A program made the translations under genes and the position numbers. A model generated the notes under the pieces. The model saw only the letters and a program-made list of their open reading frames with translations, did not search any database and was not told the DNA's origin. From Bacillus vallismortis (GTDB lineage: Bacteria; Bacillota; Bacilli; Bacillales; Bacillaceae), in contig NZ_CP160797.1 in NCBI RefSeq assembly GCF_040784915.1, positions 3,462,137 to 3,526,136 on the forward strand: DNA of 64,000 nucleotides. The letters run 5' to 3'. This document shows positions 52,369 to 61,008 of this stretch, one piece after another. Numbering within the stretch: the stretch's first letter is position 1; every line of letters starts with the position of its first letter.

Positions 52369-53247
52369 TTATTCTGCCCCAAACAGGTTCTGGGCCATAT
52401 CAATGAGTAGTTTAGCCGCTAGAGAAGCGTCCTTTAGCGACGGAACAGCTAGCTGCACATCACGGTACACCTGCGGGTCCAGATCCCGCGTCACCACATG
52501 CTCCGGCAGCGGCATGCCCGACATGGACATTTCTGATAAAATCGCCAGGCCCAGTCCCTCTCTGACCATACTGATCGAGGTGTTCATGTTATAGACTGTG
52601 AAAGCGGCGTTCAGCGTAGCACCCGCCTGCCTGAACATATGGTTAAAAGGCGATTCATAGCCGCCGTCACAGACGATCATCGGTGCATGATCAAGATCTT
52701 TCAGCGTAATGGCTAGACGGCTGCAAAGCGGGTGATCATCCCTGAGCACGACGGCCATTTTGTCTTTTTTCAGATGAATGTACTCCATCTCCTCCGTTGG
52801 ATACAGAAGAATGCCGACATCTATCATTCGCGTGTGAAGCCACTCCTTGACTTCATTTACAGTTCCTTCGTGCAGCACGAGTTCCAGTTTCGGGTATTTT
52901 TGTTTAAACTCACTGATCAGCTTCGGCATAAAATAAGCCGAGGCAGTTGAGAATGTGCCGATATGGACCGTTCCCAGTTCTAGCCCTTTTTCCGCGGCTG
53001 CGACTTGCTCAACTTTTTCAACGCCTTTCAAGACTTCTCTGATGTGGACTAAGATCTTTTTACCTGTCTCGGTCAGCATCAGGCCATTCCGGCGGTCACG
53101 GATGATCAGCTTTACGTCAAGTTCAGCTTCAATCGCAGAAATCGCATGGCTGACAGCCGGCTGTGTCATGTTCAGCGCCTGCCCCGCTTTTGTAAAGCTT
53201 CCCGTTTCAGCTATTTTCACGAAAACCCTTAATTGTGTAATAGTCAT
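52369..53247 (-). CDS. yvbU: LysR-family regulator YvbU
   Basis: A 292-residue LysR-type regulator. The winged helix is at the N terminus (SFTKAGQALNMTQPAVSHAI, about residues 17-36), followed by a periplasmic-binding-protein-like effector domain. It is divergent from the DMT transporter yvbV with under 100 bases between, the usual arrangement for a LysR protein controlling an export gene. Effector unknown. Confidence 0.9.
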   Translation of the reverse strand: MTITQLRVFVKIAETGSFTKAGQALNMTQPAVSHAISAIEAELDVKLIIRDRRNGLMLTETGKKILVHIREVLKGVEKVEQVAAAEKGLELGTVHIGTFSTASAYFMPKLISEFKQKYPKLELVLHEGTVNEVKEWLHTRMIDVGILLYPTEEMEYIHLKKDKMAVVLRDDHPLCSRLAITLKDLDHAPMIVCDGGYESPFNHMFRQAGATLNAAFTVYNMNTSISMVREGLGLAILSEMSMSGMPLPEHVVTRDLDPQVYRDVQLAVPSLKDASLAAKLLIDMAQNLFGAE

Positions 53248-53345
53248 AACAATTTACTTATGCTCCTTATAAAAAAGATTCATTTTATTTATCTTATATT
53301 CTACAGTATCATAATGGAAAAGTTCTACAAGGAGTGATTGAAATA

Positions 53346-54263
53346 GTGAAACAGCTCTCAAAAACGCGGACAGCGCTCCTGCTCGCCTTTCTCGTCATCA
53401 TGTGGGGCATCAATTGGCCGCTGTCCAAAGCAGCGCTCGCCTATTCGCCGCCGCTATTGTTCGCGGGCATCCGGACGCTGATTGGCGGGATTTTATTAGT
53501 CATTGTCGCACTGCCGCGTATTCATAAATTGCGTTTTAAAGAAACGTGGCCGATTTATCTTGTTTCTGCACTTTTAAATATTACGTTATTCTATGGGCTG
53601 CAAACGATCGGGCTGAATTACCTTCCGGCCGGCCTGTTTTCCGCAATCGTCTTCTTTCAGCCGGTGCTGATGGGCGTGTTTTCTTGGCTGTGGCTCGGTG
53701 AATCGATGTTTGCAATGAAAGTGATCGGGCTGATCCTCGGTTTTGCGGGAGTAGCTGTCATCAGCGCCGCGGGTTTTGGCGGGCATATTTCTGTCATTGG
53801 GGTTCTGCTGGCCCTCGGCTCCGCACTCAGCTGGGCGTTAGGAACAGTATTTATGAAAAAAACAGGCAGCCGCGTCGATTCCATCTGGATGGTCGCTTTG
53901 CAGCTGACGATCGGAAGCGTGTTTCTGCTTTTATCCGGATTTTCGACAGAAAGCTTTTCGGCGATACAATGGACAGTTCCGTTTATCACCAGCCTGCTGT
54001 TCATCTCTGTCTTCGTTATCGCACTCGGCTGGCTTGTCTTTTTTACGCTTGTCGGTTCAGGGGAAGCAAGCAAGGTCGCTTCCTACACTTTTTTGATTCC
54101 GCTCATTTCGATCGTGGCCAGCTCCATTTTCCTGCATGAACCGCTGACCTTAAGCCTCTTGGCAGGGCTGCTGCTGATTGTAACGAGTATCTGCCTCGTG
54201 AATTCAAAATCAAAAGCACAGAAAGCGGCGGCGATTGGTGTAAAAGAGAAGGCTGCACAATAG
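53346..54263 (+). CDS. yvbV: EamA/DMT-family transporter YvbV
   Basis: A 305-residue inner-membrane transporter with ten helices in two EamA repeats (FLVIMWGINWPLSKAALAYS at the start of the first). The GTG at 53346 is eleven bases past AAGGAG and is chosen over the GTG at 53334, which lies within that site. It is probably controlled by the divergent LysR gene yvbU and likely exports an amino acid or similar metabolite. Confidence 0.9.
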   Translation: MKQLSKTRTALLLAFLVIMWGINWPLSKAALAYSPPLLFAGIRTLIGGILLVIVALPRIHKLRFKETWPIYLVSALLNITLFYGLQTIGLNYLPAGLFSAIVFFQPVLMGVFSWLWLGESMFAMKVIGLILGFAGVAVISAAGFGGHISVIGVLLALGSALSWALGTVFMKKTGSRVDSIWMVALQLTIGSVFLLLSGFSTESFSAIQWTVPFITSLLFISVFVIALGWLVFFTLVGSGEASKVASYTFLIPLISIVASSIFLHEPLTLSLLAGLLLIVTSICLVNSKSKAQKAAAIGVKEKAAQ

Positions 54264-54266
54264 TAA

Positions 54267-54296
54267 AAACCTCTTGTCGGATGTGACAAGAGGTTT
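54267..54296. terminator. Bidirectional terminator between yvbV and yvbW
   Basis: AAACCTCTTGTC and GACAAGAGGTTT form a perfect 12-bp stem with a six-base loop. Confidence 0.88.
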
Positions 54297-54301
54297 CTTA
54301 T

Positions 54302-55645
54302 TTACTGATGCTTACGTCCTTTGATCAAATACACAATCGTAATCAAAAGATAGATCGCCGCAGTAATGCTGGTCATCACAATTGACGTTGTCATAATGAC
54401 TCCAATCAGAATAGCGAGTAATGCCAGAATCGCAAACCATGTCGTGTATGGGAACAACTTTACATAATAAGCCGGTGTTTCTGTTTGGTATTTTCTTGAT
54501 TTCAAATGGGCGAATCCGATGATCAGCCAGATGAATAATACGGTATATCCCAATGACCCCATTAAGTAATTAAACGTTTGGCTTCCCGCGAACAGAGAAA
54601 TCAATACGCCAATATATAGGGAGGAAGTGCACATCAGAATCGCAAACATCGGTACGTTTTTCGATGAAAGTTTCGAAAAGATTTTCGGGAGCCTTCCGTC
54701 ACTTGCCTGTGTATACAAAATGCGGGACGACCCGTATAAACCTGAATTCATTGAAGAAATGATCGCAAGCAGGATGACTGCGTTCATGATATGATCCGCA
54801 CCCGGAATGCCTACCATTTTAAAGACCATGACGAAAGGACTTTCCGGAACGGAGTTGACTTGATTCCATGGAATCAGGCTGACAATGATAAAAAACGGCA
54901 GCAGATAGAACGTGACAATCCGTGTTAGAGTGCTGCGGACAGCTTTCGGGACAACCTTTTCAGGATTTTTTGTCTCAGCAAGCGTTACACCAATAATTTC
55001 TGTACCGCCGTAAGAGTAGATCACGACTAGCATCGCCGTAATCAGCCCTGTGCCTCCGTTCGGGAAAAATCCGCCGTGCTCTGTCAGGTTTGAGAACCCG
55101 GCAGCTGTATGATCACCGAATGATACAAATAAGAGCAACAATCCTAATATAATAAAAATAATAATAACGGTAATCTTGATCATCGCCAGCCAATATTCGG
55201 TTTCGGCGAAGATTTTAACAGAAAGCAAATTCACAACCGTGACAATAAGAGATATCCCTAATGCCAGGACCCAAATCGGGCAGCCCGGCAGCCAATATTG
55301 AATAAAGATCGCAGCGACAACAGCTTCAGCCGCAATGTTGAGCACCCACATTTTCCAGTATATCCAGTCCAAGAAATAAGCAGCGTAATTTCCTAATACC
55401 TGCTGGACAAGATCCCGGAAGGTTCTTGCGTTTCGGTTGCGCACAGCCATTTCCGCGAGCCCCTGCATAATAAACAGCAAAATAATACCGCCGAGCAGGT
55501 ATGCGATAATGACAGATGGCCCCGCCACATCGATCGCCGAACTGCTCCCTTTAAATAAACCTGCGCCGATTGCTCCGCCCAGTGCCATCATCATAATATG
55601 GCGGGACGTCATCGTGCGCTTTAACGTCTGATTGTCTTTTTTCAT
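54302..55645 (-). CDS. yvbW: Amino-acid permease YvbW (leucine T-box controlled)
   Basis: A 447-residue APC-superfamily permease with twelve helices, MMALGGAIGAGLFKGSSSAI at helix 1 being the family substrate loop. The preceding leader is a T-box riboswitch with a probable CTC (Leu) specifier, so expression rises when tRNA-Leu is uncharged; that points to leucine or another branched-chain amino acid as substrate. It is monocistronic, with a terminator shared with yvbV. Confidence 0.93.
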   Translation of the reverse strand: MKKDNQTLKRTMTSRHIMMMALGGAIGAGLFKGSSSAIDVAGPSVIIAYLLGGIILLFIMQGLAEMAVRNRNARTFRDLVQQVLGNYAAYFLDWIYWKMWVLNIAAEAVVAAIFIQYWLPGCPIWVLALGISLIVTVVNLLSVKIFAETEYWLAMIKITVIIIFIILGLLLLFVSFGDHTAAGFSNLTEHGGFFPNGGTGLITAMLVVIYSYGGTEIIGVTLAETKNPEKVVPKAVRSTLTRIVTFYLLPFFIIVSLIPWNQVNSVPESPFVMVFKMVGIPGADHIMNAVILLAIISSMNSGLYGSSRILYTQASDGRLPKIFSKLSSKNVPMFAILMCTSSLYIGVLISLFAGSQTFNYLMGSLGYTVLFIWLIIGFAHLKSRKYQTETPAYYVKLFPYTTWFAILALLAILIGVIMTTSIVMTSITAAIYLLITIVYLIKGRKHQ

Positions 55646-55678
55646 CCTCTACTACCTCTCCTTCTCGTTTTCAAAAAC

Positions 55679-55727
55679 AAAAAAGCCCGCCGCCTCTTAT
55701 CTAATAGATAAAGAGACGACGAGCCTT
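55679..55727 (-). terminator. T-box-controlled leader terminator of yvbW
   Basis: The long stem AGGCTCGTCGTCTCTTTATC with its partner ATAAGAGGCGGCGGGCTTTT on the minus strand is followed by more T. Its 5' side can pair alternatively with the T-box core. Confidence 0.85.
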
Positions 55728-55960
55728 AGGCTGACCGCGGTACCACTCTTGTTGATTCTTATGAAGAATCCAGCTTTTGACCTGTAACGAAGGTTAGCCG
55801 TTAAAACATGGGGAATATTCAATCTATTCCGTTTCGTCTTACCACTCCCGGGCGAGTTCAAAGAAAAATCAGGCTGCGTCACACCGCCCCGCAGCTCTCT
55901 TTTCTGATTACTTCTTTTACTGCTCCCAATCTATGTGTTTTCGTTTTCTGAAAAACTGAA
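55679..55960 (-). promoter_or_regulatory. T-box riboswitch (leucine) upstream of yvbW
   Basis: On the minus strand the conserved T-box core AACAAGAGTGGTACCGCGG is at 55735-55753. A candidate specifier CTC lies at 55854-55856 in the context TTTGAACTCGCCCGGGAG, with the stem I region upstream (about 55860-55940). When uncharged tRNA-Leu pairs with the leader, the antiterminator forms and the permease is expressed. The Leu assignment depends on the specifier position, which I read by context. Confidence 0.88.
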
Positions 55961-55986
55961 ATTTTATGTTCTGAATATACTAACAT

Positions 55987-56015
55987 AATATACGTGCTTC
56001 TTTTTTCCCTGTCAA
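55987..56015 (-). promoter_or_regulatory. SigA promoter of the yvbW leader
   Basis: TTGACA (56010-56015 on the minus strand), 17 bases, then TATATT (55987-55992): near-consensus, directly upstream of the T-box leader. Confidence 0.75.
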
Positions 56016-56044
56016 TAACCTCAGAGAAAAAAGAAATGGTTATT
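56014..56044 (-). terminator. Possible terminator at the end of yvbX
   Basis: AATAACC and GGTTATT arms with a T-rich loop overlap the yvbX stop codon; weak but no other terminator is visible. Confidence 0.4.
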
Positions 56045-57074
56045 TTACCCCTTTTTGAATGGCTTTCCAAAAGGATTCTGACTCGTTTCCTAATGCATAG
56101 ACTGAGACACCTGCTATTTTGTATTGCTTTGCCAGATGGCTTTTCGTTTGGACGGTTTTTTCATTTTCATACCACACGACATGTTTATGCTGCTTTTTGT
56201 CAACGTAAGAAAACGTCATCGAACCTGATTTTTTGTTGAATATCGGCTTTACTTTCTGCTTTTTGATCAGGGGCTTGAGTTCATTCCATGCTCTCATTGT
56301 GCTGCCGCTTCCGTCTTTCACATCCCAGTCATAGCCGTACGCAGGGATTCCCATGATGACTTTATTGGCTTTGATCTTTTTAACTGAAAACTGCAGGGAG
56401 CTTTTGATCCAGCCTGTGCTCGCCACCGATCCCGGCTCGCCCCAAATGCCGTGTTCGTCGTAAGTCATGACTTGCACATAATCGGCATATTGACCGATTT
56501 TCGCATAATCATACGGCCAGCTCCAGTCATCGTTTTGATCATCGGCGCTTTTGGCCGGAACGGAAACCATTGTTTTGATCTGTTTCTTTTTCAGCGCCTG
56601 TGAGACATCTTGAATGAAGCGTGAATATTTGGACCGGTCTTCTGGATTCACCGCTTCAAAATCGATATTGATACCGTAGTATAAGTGCTTTTTAGCCAGT
56701 GCTATCAGCTGATCTGTGAATCGTTTTTTCGCTGTTTTATTACTCATGACCCGGCTCGCTAAATCACCGTCAAAATCATAAATGGCGTCATTATAATTTG
56801 AAATCACAGCCCATGTCTTGATTTTATTCTTTTTCGCATAAGTCAGCTGCTTGCTTGGGGCATCGCCAATGATGTGTCCGTTTTTTTCAAACGCAAACGT
56901 ATCTGTGGCGATCGAATTCATGTATGTATGATATTTCACAAGAGAATTGTATGAGTCCGTATCCCGAGTTGTGTAGCCTACTGTCATGCCAGCGGCTTTC
57001 GCTTCTGCGTTTGAATACATAAACAGAATGATCGCAATCGCCAGTGAAACAGCTGCGATCAGCCATTTTTTCAT
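56040..57074 (-). CDS. yvbX: YvbX, exported glycoside-hydrolase family 18 protein
   Basis: A 344-residue protein with an N-terminal signal or anchor (IAAVSLAIAIILFMYSNAEA). The GH18 barrel holds the catalytic motif as YGINIDFEAVNPED, the DxxDxE pattern being changed to NIDFE with its terminal Glu kept. It resembles YaaH/YdhD-type spore-coat hydrolases but lacks visible LysM domains. It probably acts on wall or spore-coat glycans. An AGGAGGAAATG-type site precedes the start. Confidence 0.9.
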   Translation of the reverse strand: MKKWLIAAVSLAIAIILFMYSNAEAKAAGMTVGYTTRDTDSYNSLVKYHTYMNSIATDTFAFEKNGHIIGDAPSKQLTYAKKNKIKTWAVISNYNDAIYDFDGDLASRVMSNKTAKKRFTDQLIALAKKHLYYGINIDFEAVNPEDRSKYSRFIQDVSQALKKKQIKTMVSVPAKSADDQNDDWSWPYDYAKIGQYADYVQVMTYDEHGIWGEPGSVASTGWIKSSLQFSVKKIKANKVIMGIPAYGYDWDVKDGSGSTMRAWNELKPLIKKQKVKPIFNKKSGSMTFSYVDKKQHKHVVWYENEKTVQTKSHLAKQYKIAGVSVYALGNESESFWKAIQKGVK

Positions 57075-57089
57075 CGCATTTCCTCCTTT

Positions 57090-57267
57090 TTCAAGTCATA
57101 CTCTTCTCATCGGCCAAACAATTGGAAGTTGAAGTTTTTTCAGCGTGATTGAAAACCTTTGAAGTCTAGGAAGAATGAGCATTGAATCAGACTTCCGCAG
57201 GATGCGGTGACAGAGGCGTTTGAGCAGGACGCTGCCTGACAACGAATGCGAGGGTTTGTCGACACGC
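57090..57267. repeat. Non-coding stretch resembling a decayed or repeated intergenic element
   Basis: About 180 bases between yvbX and the lutC terminator with coding-like but broken frames (a minus-strand run of 61 codons and a plus-strand frame AFEQDAA-stop-QRMRGFVDTL). B. subtilis 168 carries a roughly 190-bp intergenic element repeated about ten times; length and location make this a candidate copy, but I see no second copy within this window. Confidence 0.3.
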
Positions 57268-57269
57268 TG

Positions 57270-57294
57270 AAAGCCCGGCATATGCCGGGCTTTT
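57270..57294. terminator. Terminator of the lutABC operon
   Basis: AAAGCCCGGCATATGCCGGG then CTTT is a perfect palindromic hairpin five bases beyond the lutC stop. Confidence 0.85.
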
Positions 57295-57298
57295 GAGG

Positions 57299-58021
57299 TT
57301 AGCGGTCAGAGACGAGAATGTATGCTGCTTTTACAGGTCCGTGCACCCCGACGACCAAATCCATTTCGATATCGGCTGAGTTGCTCGGTCCGGTAATGTA
57401 GTTGATGCAGGAGGGAACAGTAACGCCGTCCGCAATATTTTGGCGGATGATATCACTGGCTTGCGTCATTCTCGGCACAATGCTTGACTTTGGCATAATC
57501 GCAATATAGGTCGTCGGCAGAAGGCTGACAGACCGGCCGATATCTTTTGAGGAGAAGAGGACAACCGTCCCCGACTCGGCCAGTGTGATTTCACTGAATG
57601 TAATTCCTACATTGGCTTGCTCCGCTTTTTTGATATTTTCTTCGCCTTTGTCAGCATCCCACTCCCAGACCGGCGTTCCATCGCTCGGCCAGTCTTTGGT
57701 GAGCAAGCTTTTTAGCCCGTATGCTTCAAAGCGGGGGTCCTTTGGAAGGATAACAGGACCTCCGGAAAACCGGCTGACTTGCTCGCGCAGGGCATCGCAG
57801 AGACCGGTTGAATCGGTTTCAATCAGCTCTGTATGGATTTTGACGCAATGGTTTTTGAGCACTGTGACCAAGTCATCCGCTGAGTATCCTTCAAGTGTTT
57901 GATATTGCGGCTGATGCGCCCACTCTGGGACTGCCACGCCTCCTGTTCTTCTTTCACGGCCAAGGCGTGATGCGATCCGGTTTAAAAAGCTCTCCTGATT
58001 CTGAACGGTTCCCTTCGTCAT
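57299..58021 (-). CDS. lutC: Lactate utilization protein LutC
   Basis: A 240-residue LUD-domain protein of the LutABC lactate oxidase system. The N terminus is a helical arm, and the C-terminal domain has NVGITFSEITLAESGTVVLF and KSSIVPRMTQ-type motifs shared with the LUD part of LutB. The ATG at 58021 overlaps the lutB stop codon (ATGA-type coupling); the GTG at 58024 is less likely. Formerly yvbY. Confidence 0.95.
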   Translation of the reverse strand: MTKGTVQNQESFLNRIASRLGRERRTGGVAVPEWAHQPQYQTLEGYSADDLVTVLKNHCVKIHTELIETDSTGLCDALREQVSRFSGGPVILPKDPRFEAYGLKSLLTKDWPSDGTPVWEWDADKGEENIKKAEQANVGITFSEITLAESGTVVLFSSKDIGRSVSLLPTTYIAIMPKSSIVPRMTQASDIIRQNIADGVTVPSCINYITGPSNSADIEMDLVVGVHGPVKAAYILVSDR

Positions 58022-59460
58022 CACTGTTCCTCCTTCGTGCGTTCACTTGTTTCTCTGTCTGTAAACCAGTCTCTGAATCTCGATTTATGCGGTGCCGGGA
58101 AATCGCGGATCTGTGTCCAGCTTTTGAGCGGGCCGGGTCCTTTCGACATTTTTTCACCCTCTGTAAAAGGCGTCATCGCGGCCGGCGCCCATTTTGAGCC
58201 CATTTTATAAAGCGGCAAAGAGGATGCGCCAAGCCCAAATGCTTTCATCGCAAGCTTTTCACTGATCGGCGCCCTGCCTTCTTTTTCGACGATGTTCTGG
58301 CGATGCTTGAGGAGCAGCTCATGAAGCGGAATTTTGACCGGGCAGGCTTCTGAACAAGCCGCGCAAAGTGTAGATGCGTACGGCAGCTCCTTATAATCGT
58401 CATAACCGCCAAGCAGCGGCGATAAAACCGCTCCGATCGGCCCCGAATAGATTGAGCCGTAAGAGTGTCCGCCGACATGGCGGTACACGGGGCAGACATT
58501 GATACAGGCGGCACAGCGGATACATTGCAGCACAGACTGGAATTCCGTTCCGAGAATGTTGGACCGGCCATTATCAACAATGACAAGATGGAATTCCTCC
58601 GGCCCGTCCACCTCCCCTTCCAGCTTCGGGCCTGTCAGTGCTGTAATATAACTTGTCAGCCGCTGCCCGACAGCACTTCTTGTCAGCATGCTGACAAGCA
58701 CTTCAAATTCAGAAAATGACGGGACAATCCGCTCCATTCCCATCACGGTGATTTGTGTTTTCGGCAAGGTGCTCACAAGCCGTCCATTTCCTTCATTGGT
58801 CACGAGGCTGACAGAACCCGAGTCAGCGATGGCGAAGTTACAGCCGGTAATGCCGATATCGGCTTCCAGAAACTTTTCCCGGAGGATGGCGCGCGCATGC
58901 ATCACAAGCTCTTCCGGTTTTTCTGTATGTTGATAATCCAGCCTTTCTTTAAACACATCGCGTATTTGCTCTTTATTTTTATGAAGGGCGGGCGCTACGA
59001 TATGTGACGGCGGATCGTGATCATCAATCTGTAAAATATATTCGCCGAGGTCGGTTTCGACGACTTCACAGCCTTCCTGTTCCAGCACCTCATTCAGATT
59101 GATTTCCTCTGTAACCATTGATTTTGATTTAACGATTTTCTTCCCGTTCTTCTTTTGAATGACATCGCGGATATAAGAAGACGCCTCTTCCGATGTTTCC
59201 GCGAAATAAACATGCCCGCCTCGTTTCGCCACATTTTCGGCAAGCTGTCCGAGATAGAAATCGAGGTTTTCAAGGACATGCTTCCTGATTTCCTCTGACA
59301 ACGAGCGCCAGTCTTCCCAGTTTCCCAGCTCTTCGGCTGCTTCAAGGCGCCGTGTCCGCAGACGTTCCTGCGCTCCTGAAACAGCGCCCCTCATAAATTC
59401 ATTATCGATCCCCTGTGATACCCGCTCATTGAAAGCGTCAGTACCGATTTTCATCGCCAT
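58021..59460 (-). CDS. lutB: Lactate utilization iron-sulfur protein LutB
   Basis: A 479-residue iron-sulfur protein of the lactate oxidation complex. An N-terminal LUD domain (about 60-300) is followed by two 4Fe-4S ferredoxin-like clusters, [12 protein letters not shown] and CAACSEACP. It passes electrons from lactate oxidation, with LutA and LutC, toward the respiratory chain. Length and motifs match the B. subtilis protein; formerly yvfW. Confidence 0.96.
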   Translation of the reverse strand: MAMKIGTDAFNERVSQGIDNEFMRGAVSGAQERLRTRRLEAAEELGNWEDWRSLSEEIRKHVLENLDFYLGQLAENVAKRGGHVYFAETSEEASSYIRDVIQKKNGKKIVKSKSMVTEEINLNEVLEQEGCEVVETDLGEYILQIDDHDPPSHIVAPALHKNKEQIRDVFKERLDYQHTEKPEELVMHARAILREKFLEADIGITGCNFAIADSGSVSLVTNEGNGRLVSTLPKTQITVMGMERIVPSFSEFEVLVSMLTRSAVGQRLTSYITALTGPKLEGEVDGPEEFHLVIVDNGRSNILGTEFQSVLQCIRCAACINVCPVYRHVGGHSYGSIYSGPIGAVLSPLLGGYDDYKELPYASTLCAACSEACPVKIPLHELLLKHRQNIVEKEGRAPISEKLAMKAFGLGASSLPLYKMGSKWAPAAMTPFTEGEKMSKGPGPLKSWTQIRDFPAPHKSRFRDWFTDRETSERTKEEQ

Positions 59461-59486
59461 GATCCTTTCCCCCTCTGAATCCAGTT

Positions 59487-60203
59487 TTATCTGCTGTTGA
59501 GCACTTCGGCGATGTGCATCACTTTGACATTCTTGTCTTTTCGGTCAAGCCGCCCCCCGATATTCATCAAACAGCCGCAGTCAGCGCCGATCAGCACCTC
59601 TGCTCCCGTATCCTCCACGCATGCGACTTTTTCATCGACCATCTGCTCAGAGATCTGCGCCATTTTGACGGAGAACGTTCCTCCGAATCCGCAGCAGTTG
59701 TGTTTCCCCGGAAGCGCTGTGAACTCTAAGCCCTTCACATGGCTGAGAAGCTTCATCGGCTCCTCCCGAACTCCGAGCAGCCTTGTCATATGGCACGACG
59801 TATGTAAGGTCGCTCTAGTATGAAGGCTTGCGCCGACATCTTCGATCCCAAGGACGTTCACGATAAAATCAGTCAGTTCATACGTTTTATCCGCGAGCTT
59901 TTGCGCTTTGTCGGCCCATTTCGGATCATTCTGAAACAGGTGCGGATACTCCCTGAACATCGTGGTGCAGGAACCGGAAGGGCTGACGACATATTCTGAA
60001 TCCTGAAACGTTTCGATCATCCGTTTCATTGCTTTTTTGGCGTCATTCACATAGCCGCTGTTATAAGCCGGCTGCCCGCAGCAGATCTGCCCCTCCGGAA
60101 AATCCACCTCACATCCAAGGCGCTCCAGCAGTTCCACCGTTGCTTTTCCAACATTTGTTTGAAACATATCAACAAGACAAGTGACAAAAAGTGAGACTTT
60201 CAT
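59487..60203 (-). CDS. lutA: Lactate utilization protein LutA (CCG-domain)
   Basis: A 238-residue protein with two cysteine-rich CCG domains, seen as [14 protein letters not shown] and [14 protein letters not shown], which bind iron-sulfur clusters as in heterodisulfide reductase and glycolate oxidase subunits. It is first in the lutABC operon. The ATG at 60203 follows AGAGGGG; the longer frame to 60227 would read through that site. The operator candidate at 60238-60252 lies just upstream. Formerly yvfV. Confidence 0.95.
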   Translation of the reverse strand: MKVSLFVTCLVDMFQTNVGKATVELLERLGCEVDFPEGQICCGQPAYNSGYVNDAKKAMKRMIETFQDSEYVVSPSGSCTTMFREYPHLFQNDPKWADKAQKLADKTYELTDFIVNVLGIEDVGASLHTRATLHTSCHMTRLLGVREEPMKLLSHVKGLEFTALPGKHNCCGFGGTFSVKMAQISEQMVDEKVACVEDTGAEVLIGADCGCLMNIGGRLDRKDKNVKVMHIAEVLNSR

Positions 60204-60237
60204 GATGAACCCCTCTTTCATCCCCAATATGTGATCT

Positions 60238-60252
60238 GGTCATCTGATGACC
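60238..60252. promoter_or_regulatory. Candidate LutR operator upstream of lutA
   Basis: GGTCATCTGATGACC is a perfect odd-length palindrome 35-49 bases before lutA, in the position and style of a GntR-family operator. LutR is the known repressor of lutABC; its gene is not in this window. Confidence 0.75.
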
Positions 60253-60339
60253 TGAACATAACAACTTCTATCAATATCGTACACTATTCTGACAAAGGAA
60301 GGAAAGGGTTTTCTGGGTATAATTTCATTTGCAGGCTTA

Positions 60340-60368
60340 TAAAAACACCCCTGATCCCTCAGGAGTGC
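60340..60368 (-). terminator. Terminator downstream of yvfU
   Basis: The minus strand reads CACTCCTGA-GGGA-TCAGGGGTG followed by TTTTTAT. Confidence 0.8.
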
Positions 60369-60389
60369 CATGATGCTGAAAACATATGG

Positions 60390-60992
60390 TTAAATCCAGC
60401 CCTTTTCCTCAGCGATGCTGGCGGCTTCTGTCCGATTTTTCGCATTGAGCTTTTGGATGATTTCTGAAATGTAATTTCGGACTGTGCCTTGTGATAAATA
60501 GAGTTCGAGCGTAATATCTTTTGTTGTCTTGCCTAAAGCCGCCAGCCGCAGAATTTCTTGTTCTCTTACGGTGAGCGGATTTTCGTCTCGCATCATATTA
60601 AACGTCAGCTCCGGGCTGAAGACCCGTTTTCCCTTTACACACTTTCGGATGGCGTCGGCCAAATCGTCAATTTCGCCGTCTTTCAGCAGATAGCCATGTA
60701 CGCCGGCTTTGACGGCGCGTTCAAAATATCCGGGACGGGCAAAAGTGGTTAAAATAATGACCTTGCTGCCGCAGCCTTTTTGCATTAATTCCTCTGCCAC
60801 ATCCAGCCCGCTTCGAACCGGCATTTCAATGTCCATGATGCATACATCCGGTTCCAGCTTCAGAATGGCTTTTAACGCTTCTTCCCCGTTTAGTGCTTGT
60901 CCGATGACTTCCATATCCTCTTCTAAATCCAGCAGAGATCCCAGAGCGCCTAAAAGCATTCGCTGGTCCTCAGCAATAAACAGACGAATCAT
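60390..60992 (-). CDS. yvfU: Response regulator YvfU (NarL/LuxR family)
   Basis: A 200-residue two-component response regulator. The receiver domain keeps the acidic pocket near IAEDQ and the phosphoacceptor Asp54 in CIMDIEMP. The C-terminal LuxR helix-turn-helix is PLTVREQEILRLAALGKTTK through SQGTVRNYISEIIQKL. It pairs with the kinase YvfT immediately upstream and probably controls the adjacent ABC exporter yvfRS. Confidence 0.94.
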   Translation of the reverse strand: MIRLFIAEDQRMLLGALGSLLDLEEDMEVIGQALNGEEALKAILKLEPDVCIMDIEMPVRSGLDVAEELMQKGCGSKVIILTTFARPGYFERAVKAGVHGYLLKDGEIDDLADAIRKCVKGKRVFSPELTFNMMRDENPLTVREQEILRLAALGKTTKDITLELYLSQGTVRNYISEIIQKLNAKNRTEAASIAEEKGWI

Positions 60993-61008
60993 TCTTTTCG
61001 TCCTCCTA

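Noticed and set aside
57096-57281. 61-codon minus-strand frame between yvbX and lutC
   Set aside because: No ribosome-binding site, starts inside the lutABC terminator, and no family is recognisable; listed as a possible repeat instead.
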